Source: Sporisorium sorghi (Eukaryota > Basidiomycota > Ustilaginomycetes > Ustilaginales > Ustilaginaceae). From it: a stretch of 64,000 bases of DNA. The stretch lies in contig JALCCG010000039.1 of assembly GCA_023212695.1 (NCBI GenBank), positions 47,777-111,776 on the forward strand. Direction: 5' to 3'. The position numbers and the translations under genes are program-made. Position 1 is the stretch's first letter. Each line of letters begins with the position of its first letter. Under the pieces are notes generated by a model. It searched no databases. It was not told the origin of the DNA and saw nothing but the letters and a program-made list of their open reading frames with translations. Below, piece after piece: positions 1-7,963 of the stretch.

Positions 1-1
1 T

Positions 2-361
2 AACTTCGATGCCAGACAGCGTGGTGCAGCCACTTCGACGAACTCCTTCCTCCGCTCGTTCGGCATGACGGTCGGGATCACCATTTTCGGTATCATTCAG
101 CGCAATGGCCTGAACAGCCGACTTGCTGAAGCCGCAGGGAATGCACCGGCCGGTGTCCCGCTGAATGCGGATGTGGTGCTTTCGCCCGAGGTGATGGGCC
201 AGCTTCCTCCGAACGTACGCGAGCAAGTCACGGTTTCATTGGCCGATTCCATCGCAAATACGTTTATGTGGGCGCTTGTGCCAGCGGTGCTGGCTCTGGT
301 GTTTGTGCTCATGATGGGCAACGAACGGGTGGCCGTTCCTAGTAAGGCCAAGGGAGCCTAG
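2..361 (+). CDS. MFS drug-efflux transporter, C-terminal part
   Basis: This is the last 119 codons of a major facilitator transporter of the DHA2 (14-helix, EmrB/QacA-like) group; its start lies before the window. The frame is open from base 2 to a TAG at 359-361. The stretch RGAATSTNSFLRSFGMTVG is typical of the loop and helix near the end of DHA2 pumps, and a last hydrophobic helix (FMWALVPAVLALVFVLMMG) ends the protein. Proton-driven export of drugs is known for the family; the substrate cannot be read here. The PadR gene follows after 4 bases, so the two are probably one transcript in which the regulator controls the pump. Confidence 0.85.
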   Translation, partial: NFDARQRGAATSTNSFLRSFGMTVGITIFGIIQRNGLNSRLAEAAGNAPAGVPLNADVVLSPEVMGQLPPNVREQVTVSLADSIANTFMWALVPAVLALVFVLMMGNERVAVPSKAKGA

Positions 362-365
362 TGGA

Positions 366-971
366 ATGTCGATGAAACTAGCCATTCTGGGTTTGCTGCT
401 GGAGGGTGACTATCATCCGTACGAGATCCGGATCAAGATGAAGGATCGCGGGATGGATCAGTATACCAAACTTCAGATGGGCTCTCTCTATTACGCAGTA
501 GACCGGCTCGCCGAGGACAGATGCATTGAGGCGGTCGAAACCATACACAGCGACAGCCGGCCGGACAAAACCATCTACCGGATCACGGATGCCGGACGCA
601 AGCTTTTTGAACAGCTGCTGCTCAAGAAATTCAGGGACATCGAGCCTGTGCACCACCCGCTCTATATCGCCCTGCCTTTCTCACGCCACGCAGACCCAGC
701 CGTACTTGCCCCTATCCTGCAATCCCGTATCCGGGATGCGGAGCATCGGGTGAATCATGCGTACCAACTGTATGAGGAACACAAACATATCGTTCCCCGC
801 AGCGCCCAGCACCTCATGATCGGGCTGTATGAACACGCCAGGACCGACTTGAACTGGCTAAAAAGACTGCATGAAGACCTCGTGCAAGGAAAGCTTGGCA
901 CGATAGGCGAACCGCTGTTTCCGGAGGATGCCTCCGATGAGGAGGATCGCGGAGCCGATTCATCCCTGTAG
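366..971 (+). CDS. PadR family transcriptional regulator
   Basis: A 201-residue PadR-type repressor. Residues 1-75 form the winged helix (LAILGLLLEGDYHPYEI, then LQMGSLYYAVDRLAEDRCIE and the wing around DKTIYRITDAGR). Residues 90-180 are a helical C-terminal region of the dimerising PadR type. The start ATG lies 4 bases after the stop of the efflux gene, with AAGGGAG inside the end of that gene, so translation is likely coupled. PadR proteins next to pumps usually repress the pump until a drug or phenolic compound binds; that role is inferred from position. The C-terminus is rich in Asp and Glu. Confidence 0.85.
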   Translation: MSMKLAILGLLLEGDYHPYEIRIKMKDRGMDQYTKLQMGSLYYAVDRLAEDRCIEAVETIHSDSRPDKTIYRITDAGRKLFEQLLLKKFRDIEPVHHPLYIALPFSRHADPAVLAPILQSRIRDAEHRVNHAYQLYEEHKHIVPRSAQHLMIGLYEHARTDLNWLKRLHEDLVQGKLGTIGEPLFPEDASDEEDRGADSSL

Positions 972-990
972 GTCCTATCTCGGAATATGC

Positions 991-1039
991 AAAAAAAGAG
1001 CGAGAACTTCCCGTCAAAAGGGTTGTACTCGCTCTTTTT
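991..1039. terminator. Bidirectional terminator between padR and aldo/keto reductase genes
   Basis: A 12-bp perfect stem, AAAAAGAGCGAG with CTCGCTCTTTTT, surrounds a 23-base loop. It has A-runs on one side and T-runs on the other, so it can end transcripts from both the padR gene and the convergent reductase gene. Confidence 0.8.
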
Positions 1040-1057
1040 ATAAGATAGAGGCAGATT

Positions 1058-1888
1058 CTAGAACAGGAATTCGTCCGGATTGGAGCCAAAACGTTTGTTT
1101 TGGTTCAAACCGTCAATGGCCGCCATATCCGCTGCAGAAAGCTCGAAATCAAAAATGCCGGCATTCTCACGGATACGATGGTCTTTAATCGATTTTGGAA
1201 TGACAATAATACCATTCTGAATATCCCAGCGCAGAATGACTTGCGCCGTTGTTTTTCCGTATTTCTCCGCGATCTGGGCCAGCACCGGTTGATCCAGGTT
1301 GCCTTGCATCAATGGACTCCATGCTTCCAGAACGATATGATTCTCGCGCGCGTACCCCAGGAGCTCCTTCTGGGAGAGCAGCGGGTGCAATTCCACCTGG
1401 TTCACAACCGGAACAACGCCGGTGTCCTCCATGATATGCTGCAAGTGGCGGATTTGGAAGTTGCTGACGCCGATGGAACGGACAAGTCCTTCCCTTTGCA
1501 GATGAATCAAGGCCTTCCACGTATCGAGGTATTTATCTTTTCCCGGCCAGTGCACGAGGTACAGATCAATGAAATCCAGTCCCAGCTTCTTGCGGCTCGT
1601 CTCAAAAGCTTGCAGGGTCTTCTCATAACCCTGGTCTTCATTCCATACCTTGGTTGTGATGAACAGCTCGTCCCGCGAAACGCCGGATTCGCGAATAGCT
1701 TGCCCCACGCCCTCTTCATTGCCATAGACAGCTGCTGTATCGATGCTGCGGTATCCTGCAGCGATTGCTGATTTTACGGATTGAATAACCTCTTCGCCTT
1801 CTTTGGTCTTCCATACGCCGAGGCCCAGCCACGGCATTTTGACGCCGTCATTCAAAGTAGGTCCATCGGTAAAAGTTTGATTGGCCAT
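1058..1888 (-). CDS. yvgN: Aldo/keto reductase, YvgN/glyoxal reductase type
   Basis: A 276-residue cytoplasmic NADPH-dependent aldo/keto reductase. The family's catalytic tetrad is visible as Asp50 (RSIDTAAVYGNE), Tyr55, Lys80 (FITTKVWNEDQGYE) and His113 (LYLVHWPGKDKY). The C-terminus carries the cofactor-binding IPKSIKDHRIRENAGIFDFEL and ends in NPDEFLF, much like YvgN of Bacillus subtilis, which reduces glyoxal and methylglyoxal. Length is normal for the family. It is a single gene between two terminators. Detoxification of reactive aldehydes is the likely role by homology; substrate preference is not known here. Confidence 0.9.
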   Translation of the reverse strand: MANQTFTDGPTLNDGVKMPWLGLGVWKTKEGEEVIQSVKSAIAAGYRSIDTAAVYGNEEGVGQAIRESGVSRDELFITTKVWNEDQGYEKTLQAFETSRKKLGLDFIDLYLVHWPGKDKYLDTWKALIHLQREGLVRSIGVSNFQIRHLQHIMEDTGVVPVVNQVELHPLLSQKELLGYARENHIVLEAWSPLMQGNLDQPVLAQIAEKYGKTTAQVILRWDIQNGIIVIPKSIKDHRIRENAGIFDFELSAADMAAIDGLNQNKRFGSNPDEFLF

Positions 1889-2050
1889 TGAAGAAATCCC
1901 TCCCTGATGTGTAATACTGCGGTTAAAAGCCGCTCTCTTAAGTATATCAAAAGCCCAGTATCCCGCTCAATGTTACATCACATGCCGGGGCTTCATGTTC
2001 GGTTTGTGTTTTTTTCCATCTGATCCGGTTGTGATCACGCTTATATAGAG

Positions 2051-2100
2051 AAAAAAGGGCCGTCCCCAGCAGCCATCAGCCACTTCCAGGTCCAGCCCTT
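2051..2100 (-). terminator. Terminator after the small membrane protein gene
   Basis: On the minus strand AAGGGC at the 5' side pairs with GCCCTT at the 3' side and is followed by a run of six T. It lies about 35 bases after the stop of the gene at 2136-2507. Confidence 0.6.
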
Positions 2101-2135
2101 GATTCTTATAATTTGCATGTGCATGCAGCAGGAAT

Positions 2136-2507
2136 CTAATATTTGCGTTTGAAAATCCCAAAACTCAGCAGCCCGCACGATACCATGAACAGATACGGCC
2201 CCGCAGCAGCCCCTCTGATTGTCTGCCCAAAAAAATCAACCGTTTTGGACGATACGTACATCATGGTCAAGATAATCGCTGCAAGCGCAAAAGCGTATGC
2301 AATAATCTTGTTCATCTTCTTCTCGCGAACCACTTTCAGAAATGGATAGATAAAACATACTATGAAAAACGCGCCGCCCTGCAAAAAGCCGTTCTCTGCA
2401 GCCACGCCAATATCCAGCCATTTAAAAAAGAAGGAAGCCAGCGCTAAACAGGTTGCTATAAAAATAAGTTTACTGCCCAGATCCCACAACTTGAATCGAA
2501 ATTTCAT
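2136..2507 (-). CDS. Small four-helix membrane protein, function unknown
   Basis: A 123-residue protein I do not recognise. It has four predicted membrane segments: near residues 8-30 (SKLIFIATCLALASFFFKW), 40-58 (GGAFFIVCFIYPFL), 66-86 (IIAYAFALAAIILTMMYVS) and 100-118 (YLFMVSCGLLSFGIF), with short Lys/Arg-rich ends. A longer frame begins at 2561, but the ATG at 2507 is preferred because AGGGGAG lies 9 bases upstream of it. The pattern resembles small uncharacterised Bacillales integral membrane proteins. It appears to be its own transcription unit with its own terminator. Confidence 0.65.
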   Translation of the reverse strand: MKFRFKLWDLGSKLIFIATCLALASFFFKWLDIGVAAENGFLQGGAFFIVCFIYPFLKVVREKKMNKIIAYAFALAAIILTMMYVSSKTVDFFGQTIRGAAAGPYLFMVSCGLLSFGIFKRKY

Positions 2508-2607
2508 CCATGTACACTCCCCTAGTGTCAATCGCCCGGATGCCATTACACCCTTCGACAAACTTAGGGTTAATTATACCGGATTTTCGCTGCCGAGGGT
2601 AGATAAA

Positions 2608-3192
2608 CTACAGGTCTGCAGCACTATTCAGCCATACGGTCTTATTCGCTGCCGGTTGACGTTTTCCTTGCTTCGGCTCCATATCCGGATATCCGATGTA
2701 CAGGAAGCCCAGCATTTTATCGTCTGGTTTCAAACCAAACGCTTGGTTCATCAGGGCATGAAAGCACGGCTCACCCGTTCTCCACACGGCACCAAGACCA
2801 AGCTCATGGATTTGCAGAAGCATATTCTGAGTTGCTGCAAACACCGCTCCGTACTCTTCAAGCTCAATCACCTTCGGGTCCGTGGAAGGCTCAACCGCCA
2901 CACCGATGACAAGCGGTGCACGATAGGCCTTCGTGCGTCCCGATTCACGAGCTGCAGCTACCACCTCATCGCTGGTATCGTCGCCACCTGCAACCTGTAT
3001 GTCTCCAAGAGCATTACCCAGCACGTCCCGTCCCTCTCCTTGCATCACAAAAAACTTCCACGGCTCCGTGAGCTTGTGGTTCGGCGCCCAGGTCCCTGCT
3101 TCTAAGATTTGCTCAATCCATTCCTGCGGCACGGCGTCAGGCTTGACTTTGCCAAGGCTGCGGCGCGTACGGATCGCTTCACTTACATTCAT
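2608..3192 (-). CDS. Nitroreductase family protein, YdjA-like
   Basis: A 194-residue FMN-dependent oxidoreductase of the small nitroreductase class. The N-terminus (MNVSEAIRTRRSLGKV) carries the Arg-Arg-Ser FMN-phosphate site, APNHKLTEPWKFFV is the second flavin-binding part, and the C-terminal DKMLGFLYIGYPDMEP is typical of the YdjA/TdsD branch. A frame extends back to 3306, but the ATG at 3192 is correct because GGGAGGA lies just before it and homologues start there. The substrate is unknown; reduction of nitro compounds or quinones is the usual assay activity. A perfect inverted repeat sits at its promoter (3242-3262). Confidence 0.85.
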   Translation of the reverse strand: MNVSEAIRTRRSLGKVKPDAVPQEWIEQILEAGTWAPNHKLTEPWKFFVMQGEGRDVLGNALGDIQVAGGDDTSDEVVAAARESGRTKAYRAPLVIGVAVEPSTDPKVIELEEYGAVFAATQNMLLQIHELGLGAVWRTGEPCFHALMNQAFGLKPDDKMLGFLYIGYPDMEPKQGKRQPAANKTVWLNSAADL

Positions 3193-3519
3193 ATCTGATT
3201 CCTCCCGAGCTATATATAGTTGATCTTTTTTACATACTCCTAATTGAGAGTCTATCTCAATTATAACAAAAAGAGAAGAGGAACTGCTGCGGAGTTTATC
3301 AACCACATTTCATATATAAATTGACCAGCAGAAAATTAACCGGACCTTTTCACTACGAAACCGCTATCTCATTACCTAGTATTATTGTAATTTCCCCCTC
3401 TATTTTACTAGCATTTGGATTGAAATGTTCACAATCCACCTCTCTCTTTTGTCTAGATTTTCATACCATTATCTGGGATAATAAAGGTTAACTCACAGAG
3501 AAGATTAGGAGGATGATTC
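3193..3519. other. Divergent intergenic region
   Basis: 327 AT-rich bases between the divergent nitroreductase and peptidase genes. The half near 3240-3265 holds a -10-like TATAAT (minus strand, 3265-3260) and an inverted repeat. The half near 3450-3482 should hold the peptidase promoter, with a GATAAT at 3477-3482 as the only hint. I see no small gene in it. Confidence 0.5.
3242..3262. promoter_or_regulatory. Candidate operator of the nitroreductase gene
   Basis: AATTGAGA and TCTCAATT form a perfect 8-bp inverted repeat separated by 5 bases. It lies directly downstream of a minus-strand TATAAT (3265-3260), so it would cover the start of transcription, which suits a repressor. Which repressor binds is unknown. 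Confidence 0.45.
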
Positions 3520-5520
3520 ATGACTGATAAGCGACTTATAACCCCGGAGGATTTGTACCGGATGCACTGGGTAAATGACCCCGTTGTCTCTCCCGCAAGC
3601 GGAGCTATAGCATACGTACATAAATCCGTCAGCGAAAAGTTCGACGGCTACCGCTCCCACATCCGTCTGCTGCCTGCAGTTGGAACCCAGGACATTCCCT
3701 TCACATCCGGCGAAGCCGATGCTGCACCTGCTTGGTCCCCCGACGGGTCAGAGCTCGCCTTCCTGCGTAAAAAAGGCGACAAGCCACAGATATGGATCAT
3801 GCCTGCCAACGGAGGGGAAGCCCGCCCGGTTACCGACATGAAGCATGGTGTCAGTGCATTTAAATGGTCACCGGACAGCACGCGCCTTCTGATTCGAAGT
3901 GAGGCGGAAGCAGCGGAGTCTACCGAAAGCGAAGACCAAGGCAAAGACGATAAAAATAAGCTGCCCGAAGAAAAGATCATTAACCGCATTAAATATAAAG
4001 CCGATGGCGGCGGATTGTGGAATGGACGTAGAAATCATCTATATATCGTGAATCCGGCAACGGAGGAATGCAAGCAAATAACTGATGGCGATTATGACGT
4101 ATATGCCTTCGCCTGGTCGCCGGATGGCGGCCACATCGCATACAGCAACAGTCTAGCCACGGAGCAGTTCCCGGATCCCGATCTGCGTTTGACTAACGAT
4201 GTATTCGTGATGGACCTCACGGACAAATCCGTAACCGAAATAACGGACGGAACGCTGTCGATCGGGTCCATTGTTTTCACTCCGGATGGGCAGTATGTTC
4301 TTATGCTCGCCAGCGATCTCAGCTGCGGGTTTGCCACGCTGACCAAGATTCATCTCGTTCCGCTCTCCGGTGGAGAATCCCGTGTCCTCTTTACGGACAT
4401 GGATGTTCAGCTAGGGCACGCCGCTGTAAGTGATATGAGATCCGGTGCAGGAACGCCTCCTCTGTTCAGCAAGGACGGTCAATCGGTATACCTCCAGCTT
4501 AGCCAGGACGGCGGCGTGCATATCGGACGTTTTGCACTGGACGGCTCATCTTTTGACCTGGTGGTATCGGGTGAACGCGAGGTATATCAATTTGCTTTAA
4601 CTCCTGAGGATACAATCATTTTTGCCGCTGCTGACCTGCTCCAGCCCGGCGATCTGTTCAGCTACTCTGCAGCCGAGGACAAAGAACGCCGCCTGACCCA
4701 CTGCAATGAAGAGCTCTGGAATGAGATTACGTTAAGCACGCCGGAGTCCTTTACGTTCCATACCTCCGATGGCTGGCCGATTCAAGGCTGGATCATGAAG
4801 CCTGCAGGCTTTACCGAAGGCTCCAAAGTTCCGGCCGTGCTTGAGATTCACGGTGGACCTCAAGCCATGTACGCTCACACGTTCATGCACGAATTCCAGC
4901 TGCTTGCTGCAGCCGGTTATGCTGTATTCTATACAAACCCCCGGGGCGGGCACGGGTACGGTCAGGTACACGTTAATACTGTCAGAGGAGATTACGGCGG
5001 ACGTGACTATCAGGACCTGATGGAAGCTGTGGATTATGTTCTCGATACCTACACATATATTGATGCCTCCCGTCTTGGTGTCACCGGCGGCAGCTACGGC
5101 GGCTTCATGACCAACTGGATCGTGGGTCATACCGACCGCTTCCAAGCGGCAGTAACCCAACGTTCAATATCGAACTGGATTTCCTTCTACGGGGTCAGCG
5201 ATATCGGTTACTCATTCACGCAGGATCAGATTTGGGGCAATCCGTGGGATGACCTGGAGAAGCTGTGGAAGCATTCACCTCTCGCTTACGTGAAGGACAT
5301 GAACACCCCGCTCCTCATCCTTCATGGAGAACAGGATCTCCGCTGCCCGATCGAGCAGGGCGAACAGCTGTTCATCGCCTTGAAGCGGCTCGGGCGGGAA
5401 ACCCAGCTGATCCGCTTCCCGGGAGCGGACCACAACTTGTCCCGTAGCGGCCACCCGCATCTGCGGGTAAAACGCTTGAGCCATATTGTCCGCTGGTTCG
5501 AAGAACATATCGAAAAATAG
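3520..5520 (+). CDS. S9 family peptidase (acylaminoacyl-peptidase/DPP type)
   Basis: A 666-residue cytoplasmic serine peptidase of the prolyl oligopeptidase clan. Residues 1 to about 390 are beta-propeller blades with TolB/PD40 motifs (APAWSPDGSELAFLR, FKWSPDSTRLL, FAWSPDGGHIAY, VFTPDGQYVLML). Residues about 400-666 are the alpha/beta hydrolase domain with Ser525 in GGSYGGF, Asp606 in GEQDLRCP and His638 in GADHNLSR as the triad. No signal peptide is seen. The start has AGGAGG upstream. Such enzymes remove residues or blocked residues from short peptides, so peptide turnover is likely. Residues 125-150 are a highly charged insert (EAAESTESEDQGKDDK). Confidence 0.92.
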   Translation: MTDKRLITPEDLYRMHWVNDPVVSPASGAIAYVHKSVSEKFDGYRSHIRLLPAVGTQDIPFTSGEADAAPAWSPDGSELAFLRKKGDKPQIWIMPANGGEARPVTDMKHGVSAFKWSPDSTRLLIRSEAEAAESTESEDQGKDDKNKLPEEKIINRIKYKADGGGLWNGRRNHLYIVNPATEECKQITDGDYDVYAFAWSPDGGHIAYSNSLATEQFPDPDLRLTNDVFVMDLTDKSVTEITDGTLSIGSIVFTPDGQYVLMLASDLSCGFATLTKIHLVPLSGGESRVLFTDMDVQLGHAAVSDMRSGAGTPPLFSKDGQSVYLQLSQDGGVHIGRFALDGSSFDLVVSGEREVYQFALTPEDTIIFAAADLLQPGDLFSYSAAEDKERRLTHCNEELWNEITLSTPESFTFHTSDGWPIQGWIMKPAGFTEGSKVPAVLEIHGGPQAMYAHTFMHEFQLLAAAGYAVFYTNPRGGHGYGQVHVNTVRGDYGGRDYQDLMEAVDYVLDTYTYIDASRLGVTGGSYGGFMTNWIVGHTDRFQAAVTQRSISNWISFYGVSDIGYSFTQDQIWGNPWDDLEKLWKHSPLAYVKDMNTPLLILHGEQDLRCPIEQGEQLFIALKRLGRETQLIRFPGADHNLSRSGHPHLRVKRLSHIVRWFEEHIEK

Positions 5521-5532
5521 AACAAAGCCAAA

Positions 5533-5572
5533 AAACATCCCCGTGTGTGTCGCGCCACATCGGGGATTTTTT
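5533..5572 (+). terminator. Terminator of the S9 peptidase gene
   Basis: ATCCCCG pairs with CGGGGAT around a 17-base loop and is followed by six T, starting 16 bases after the stop codon. The 140 bases beyond it are GC-rich and hold no gene I can support. Confidence 0.85.
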
Positions 5573-5712
5573 ATGGCTGTTCGGCTGGGCGAAGGAGCGC
5601 GGCTGATCTGTAGAGCCTGCGGGCGCGGCGGTTCGCGCTCATACTTTACACTCACACCCCGACGGAAAGTGAAATACTTCCCACGCTCCCCCTCTCGTTC
5701 ACCATCCCGACA

Positions 5713-6873
5713 TCAAACAGATCTATACACCGTCTCACCTGCAACTACGGTCTCCCGAACAGACATATTCGTCCCGTCCGCATAGCAATCGAACAGTGTC
5801 AGGTTCGCCGGACGACCAATGTCCAGCTCGCCTAATTGCGGCACATTCAACACCATTGCCGGGCGGCTTGTGACCGCGCTTATCGCTTCCGCCAGCATCA
5901 TGTCCGTATAGCGAATCGCATTCGCAATACCGACGTCCAGGGAAGAAGCGGAACCGGCCAGTATCGCCGGATTCTCTACCGTATGCAGGCGGCCGTCTAC
6001 CGTCAGTTCCACTGCGCCTCCGATGAGGCTGCTGTACTGTCCGGGGGCCATGCCGCCGAACATGACGGCATCGCTAACGAGCACTGCTTTCTCCCGTTTA
6101 GCCCGCAGCATGGCTTTCAGCACGGACGGTGCCAGATGGTGTGTATCCGGGATAAAGGTTGCCCATAACCGGTCATCAGCCAGCTGATGCCAGATATAGT
6201 TGGGGTGCCGCGGCAGAATCGGCTGTGAGCCGTTCCCCAGATGGGTCGACACCGTCGCCCCTGCCTGCACAGCTTGCTCGATCTGCTCCCCGGTAGCCAT
6301 CGTATGCCCGATCGCTGCCACAACGCCTGATTTAACCAGTTTCTCAATAAAAGGAACCGCCCCCTCACGCTCCGGCGCAAGTGTTACCATCCGAATTAGC
6401 CCGTCCGCCGCATCCTGGAGCCGCTGAAACTCATCCCAATCCGGATTTCGGACGTACTCTCTCGGATGCGCCCCACGACTGCCGTCTTCACCGGATAGAT
6501 AAGGTCCCTCCATATGAATGCCTGCAATTGAGGCACTTCCCAAATGCCTGGATTGGACATATTGGGATAAAGCGGTGAATGCCTGACGCATCCGGTCGTA
6601 ACTGCCTGTAATGACGGTTGGCAAATAGGAAGCAACGCCCCGGCGATGCAGCGCCAGCGTCACACCTTCGATATCACTCCTCGATGTCACGGTGCCGTTC
6701 AAATCGCAGCCGCCAAAACCATTGACCTGCAAATCGATCCAGCCGCAGCTGATCCAGGGCAGCTCCGCCGATGTCTCATGCTGCTCCAACGGCCGCACAT
6801 CCGCGATTCGTCCATCTAACGCCTCTACTTCTACCGGCTCACCGGTGTGCGGGAGCTTACCGCGCCACAACAT
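5713..6873 (-). CDS. nagA: N-acetylglucosamine-6-phosphate deacetylase
   Basis: A 386-residue amidohydrolase of the NagA family. It should remove acetate from GlcNAc-6-P or a related acetamido sugar phosphate in the cytoplasm. Metal and catalytic positions are all present: Glu122 in HMEGPYLSG, His190 in GHTMAT, His211 in STHLGNGS, His245/246 in DTHHLAP and Asp268 in LVSDAV. The usual THLxNAM motif is changed to THLGNGS, and the loop after it is unlike the E. coli enzyme, so the sugar may differ. It is the last gene of the minus-strand sugar locus and is separated from the NagB-like gene by 322 bases, so it may have its own promoter. Confidence 0.85.
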   Translation of the reverse strand: MLWRGKLPHTGEPVEVEALDGRIADVRPLEQHETSAELPWISCGWIDLQVNGFGGCDLNGTVTSRSDIEGVTLALHRRGVASYLPTVITGSYDRMRQAFTALSQYVQSRHLGSASIAGIHMEGPYLSGEDGSRGAHPREYVRNPDWDEFQRLQDAADGLIRMVTLAPEREGAVPFIEKLVKSGVVAAIGHTMATGEQIEQAVQAGATVSTHLGNGSQPILPRHPNYIWHQLADDRLWATFIPDTHHLAPSVLKAMLRAKREKAVLVSDAVMFGGMAPGQYSSLIGGAVELTVDGRLHTVENPAILAGSASSLDVGIANAIRYTDMMLAEAISAVTSRPAMVLNVPQLGELDIGRPANLTLFDCYADGTNMSVRETVVAGETVYRSV

Positions 6874-7195
6874 AGGCGTCCCCCTAACTGTTATATACTT
6901 GTTCTTCGCATAAATTAACTCGATATCTGTGCAAGTTCATTAAATTACACAATTACACTCACAGGTTTGTTTGTTCATGTGACGCATGACGCTTTCCCCG
7001 ACAGCGCAAGCGGGTGACCATGTCTTCATCAGCATGCTCCTCCGCTCCAGACAGAGAACAGATGAGCACAGCCATCGGTTCACCCACTTTGCGCGCTCTT
7101 TTCATGCTGCCGAGCACACCGGATGGTTTTACACACTCGAATAACGGCACCAGCAGCTCTGCACGCATTACACCAGCATCCCTAAATCTGAATAA
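6874..7195. other. Gap between nagA and the NagB-like gene
   Basis: The part next to nagA (6874-6958) is AT-rich and could hold a promoter. The part at 6959-7168 is GC-richer and has a 69-codon minus-strand frame (starting MRAELLVPLFECVKPSG) without a ribosome binding site and without resemblance to a family I know. It may be a gene remnant or a chance frame. No clear terminator is visible, so read-through from the NagB-like gene is possible. Confidence 0.4.
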
Positions 7196-7933
7196 CTAAG
7201 CCCACTGATAAATCGGCGCTGCCGATGCTTTATCCAGATACAGCATCCAGCTTGGATGGGTCTTCAATATCGTGGCAGGCACCTGATTATCCACTCCGCC
7301 TTGAATGGTATTCAGAATAGCTGCCGCCTTTGCCTGATGAGGCACAACCGATACGATATGGCGGCTCTTCAAAATCTGTTTGACCGTCATCGTAATCGCT
7401 TGCTGAGGCACTTTCTCATTTGATGCAAACCAGCCCTCCCTAACCTGCTGGCTCTTGCACGTATCGCTCAGGTTCACGATTGTATAAGGCGACTCGTTAT
7501 CAAAATCAGCCGGCGGATCATTAAAGGCAATATGCGCATTTTCCCCGATTCCAATCAAGGCCAGATCCACAGGGGCCTTCACTATTTCCTCATTCAGCCG
7601 CTTCACCATGTCCTCAGGATCGTCTTCGCCGTTAATCAGCCATGCCTTGCCGACATTCGCGTAGGCCAGGAAGCGTTCCTTCAAATATTTACGGAAGCTC
7701 GCGGGGTGAGATTCCGGCAGTGCGATATATTCATCCAAATGGAACATCTCGATCTTATCCCATTCCATATCCAGCTTCACAAAATGCGACAAAAACTCAA
7801 ACTGTGACGCGCCTGTTGACAGGACGATGCGCGCACTTCCTTTTTCCGCGATCGTATCGCGAAGAATGGCCTCGCAAGCGCGGGCTGCCTCTAAACCTGC
7901 TTGCTCCGCATGTTCCAATATGTTCAACTGCAT
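7196..7933 (-). CDS. NagB-like sugar-phosphate isomerase/deaminase
   Basis: A 245-residue protein of the glucosamine-6-phosphate deaminase/6-phosphogluconolactonase fold. The NagB core is visible: Asp67 in FHLDEYIAL and His134 in GENAHIAFNDPP. In E. coli NagB the ring-opening group is Asp141-His143-Glu148; here the aligned residues are Asn132, His134 and Asp139. The phosphate loop near residue 40 reads STGASQFEF instead of a TGGTP-like loop. It therefore belongs to a divergent branch, and true GlcN-6-P deaminase activity is uncertain. It lies 30 bases after the second Gfo/Idh gene, with AGGAGGAAT before its ATG, so it belongs to the same operon. Confidence 0.8.
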   Translation of the reverse strand: MQLNILEHAEQAGLEAARACEAILRDTIAEKGSARIVLSTGASQFEFLSHFVKLDMEWDKIEMFHLDEYIALPESHPASFRKYLKERFLAYANVGKAWLINGEDDPEDMVKRLNEEIVKAPVDLALIGIGENAHIAFNDPPADFDNESPYTIVNLSDTCKSQQVREGWFASNEKVPQQAITMTVKQILKSRHIVSVVPHQAKAAAILNTIQGGVDNQVPATILKTHPSWMLYLDKASAAPIYQWA

Positions 7934-7963
7934 AATGATAATTCCTCCTTGTTGTACAGAAAT

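Noticed and set aside
2362..3105. A 247-codon plus-strand frame
   Set aside because: It crosses from the membrane protein gene into the nitroreductase gene on the opposite strand and has no start signal.
6959..7168. A 69-codon minus-strand frame between the NagB-like gene and nagA
   Set aside because: It has coding-like base composition but no ribosome binding site and no recognisable domain, so it is only mentioned in the gap description.
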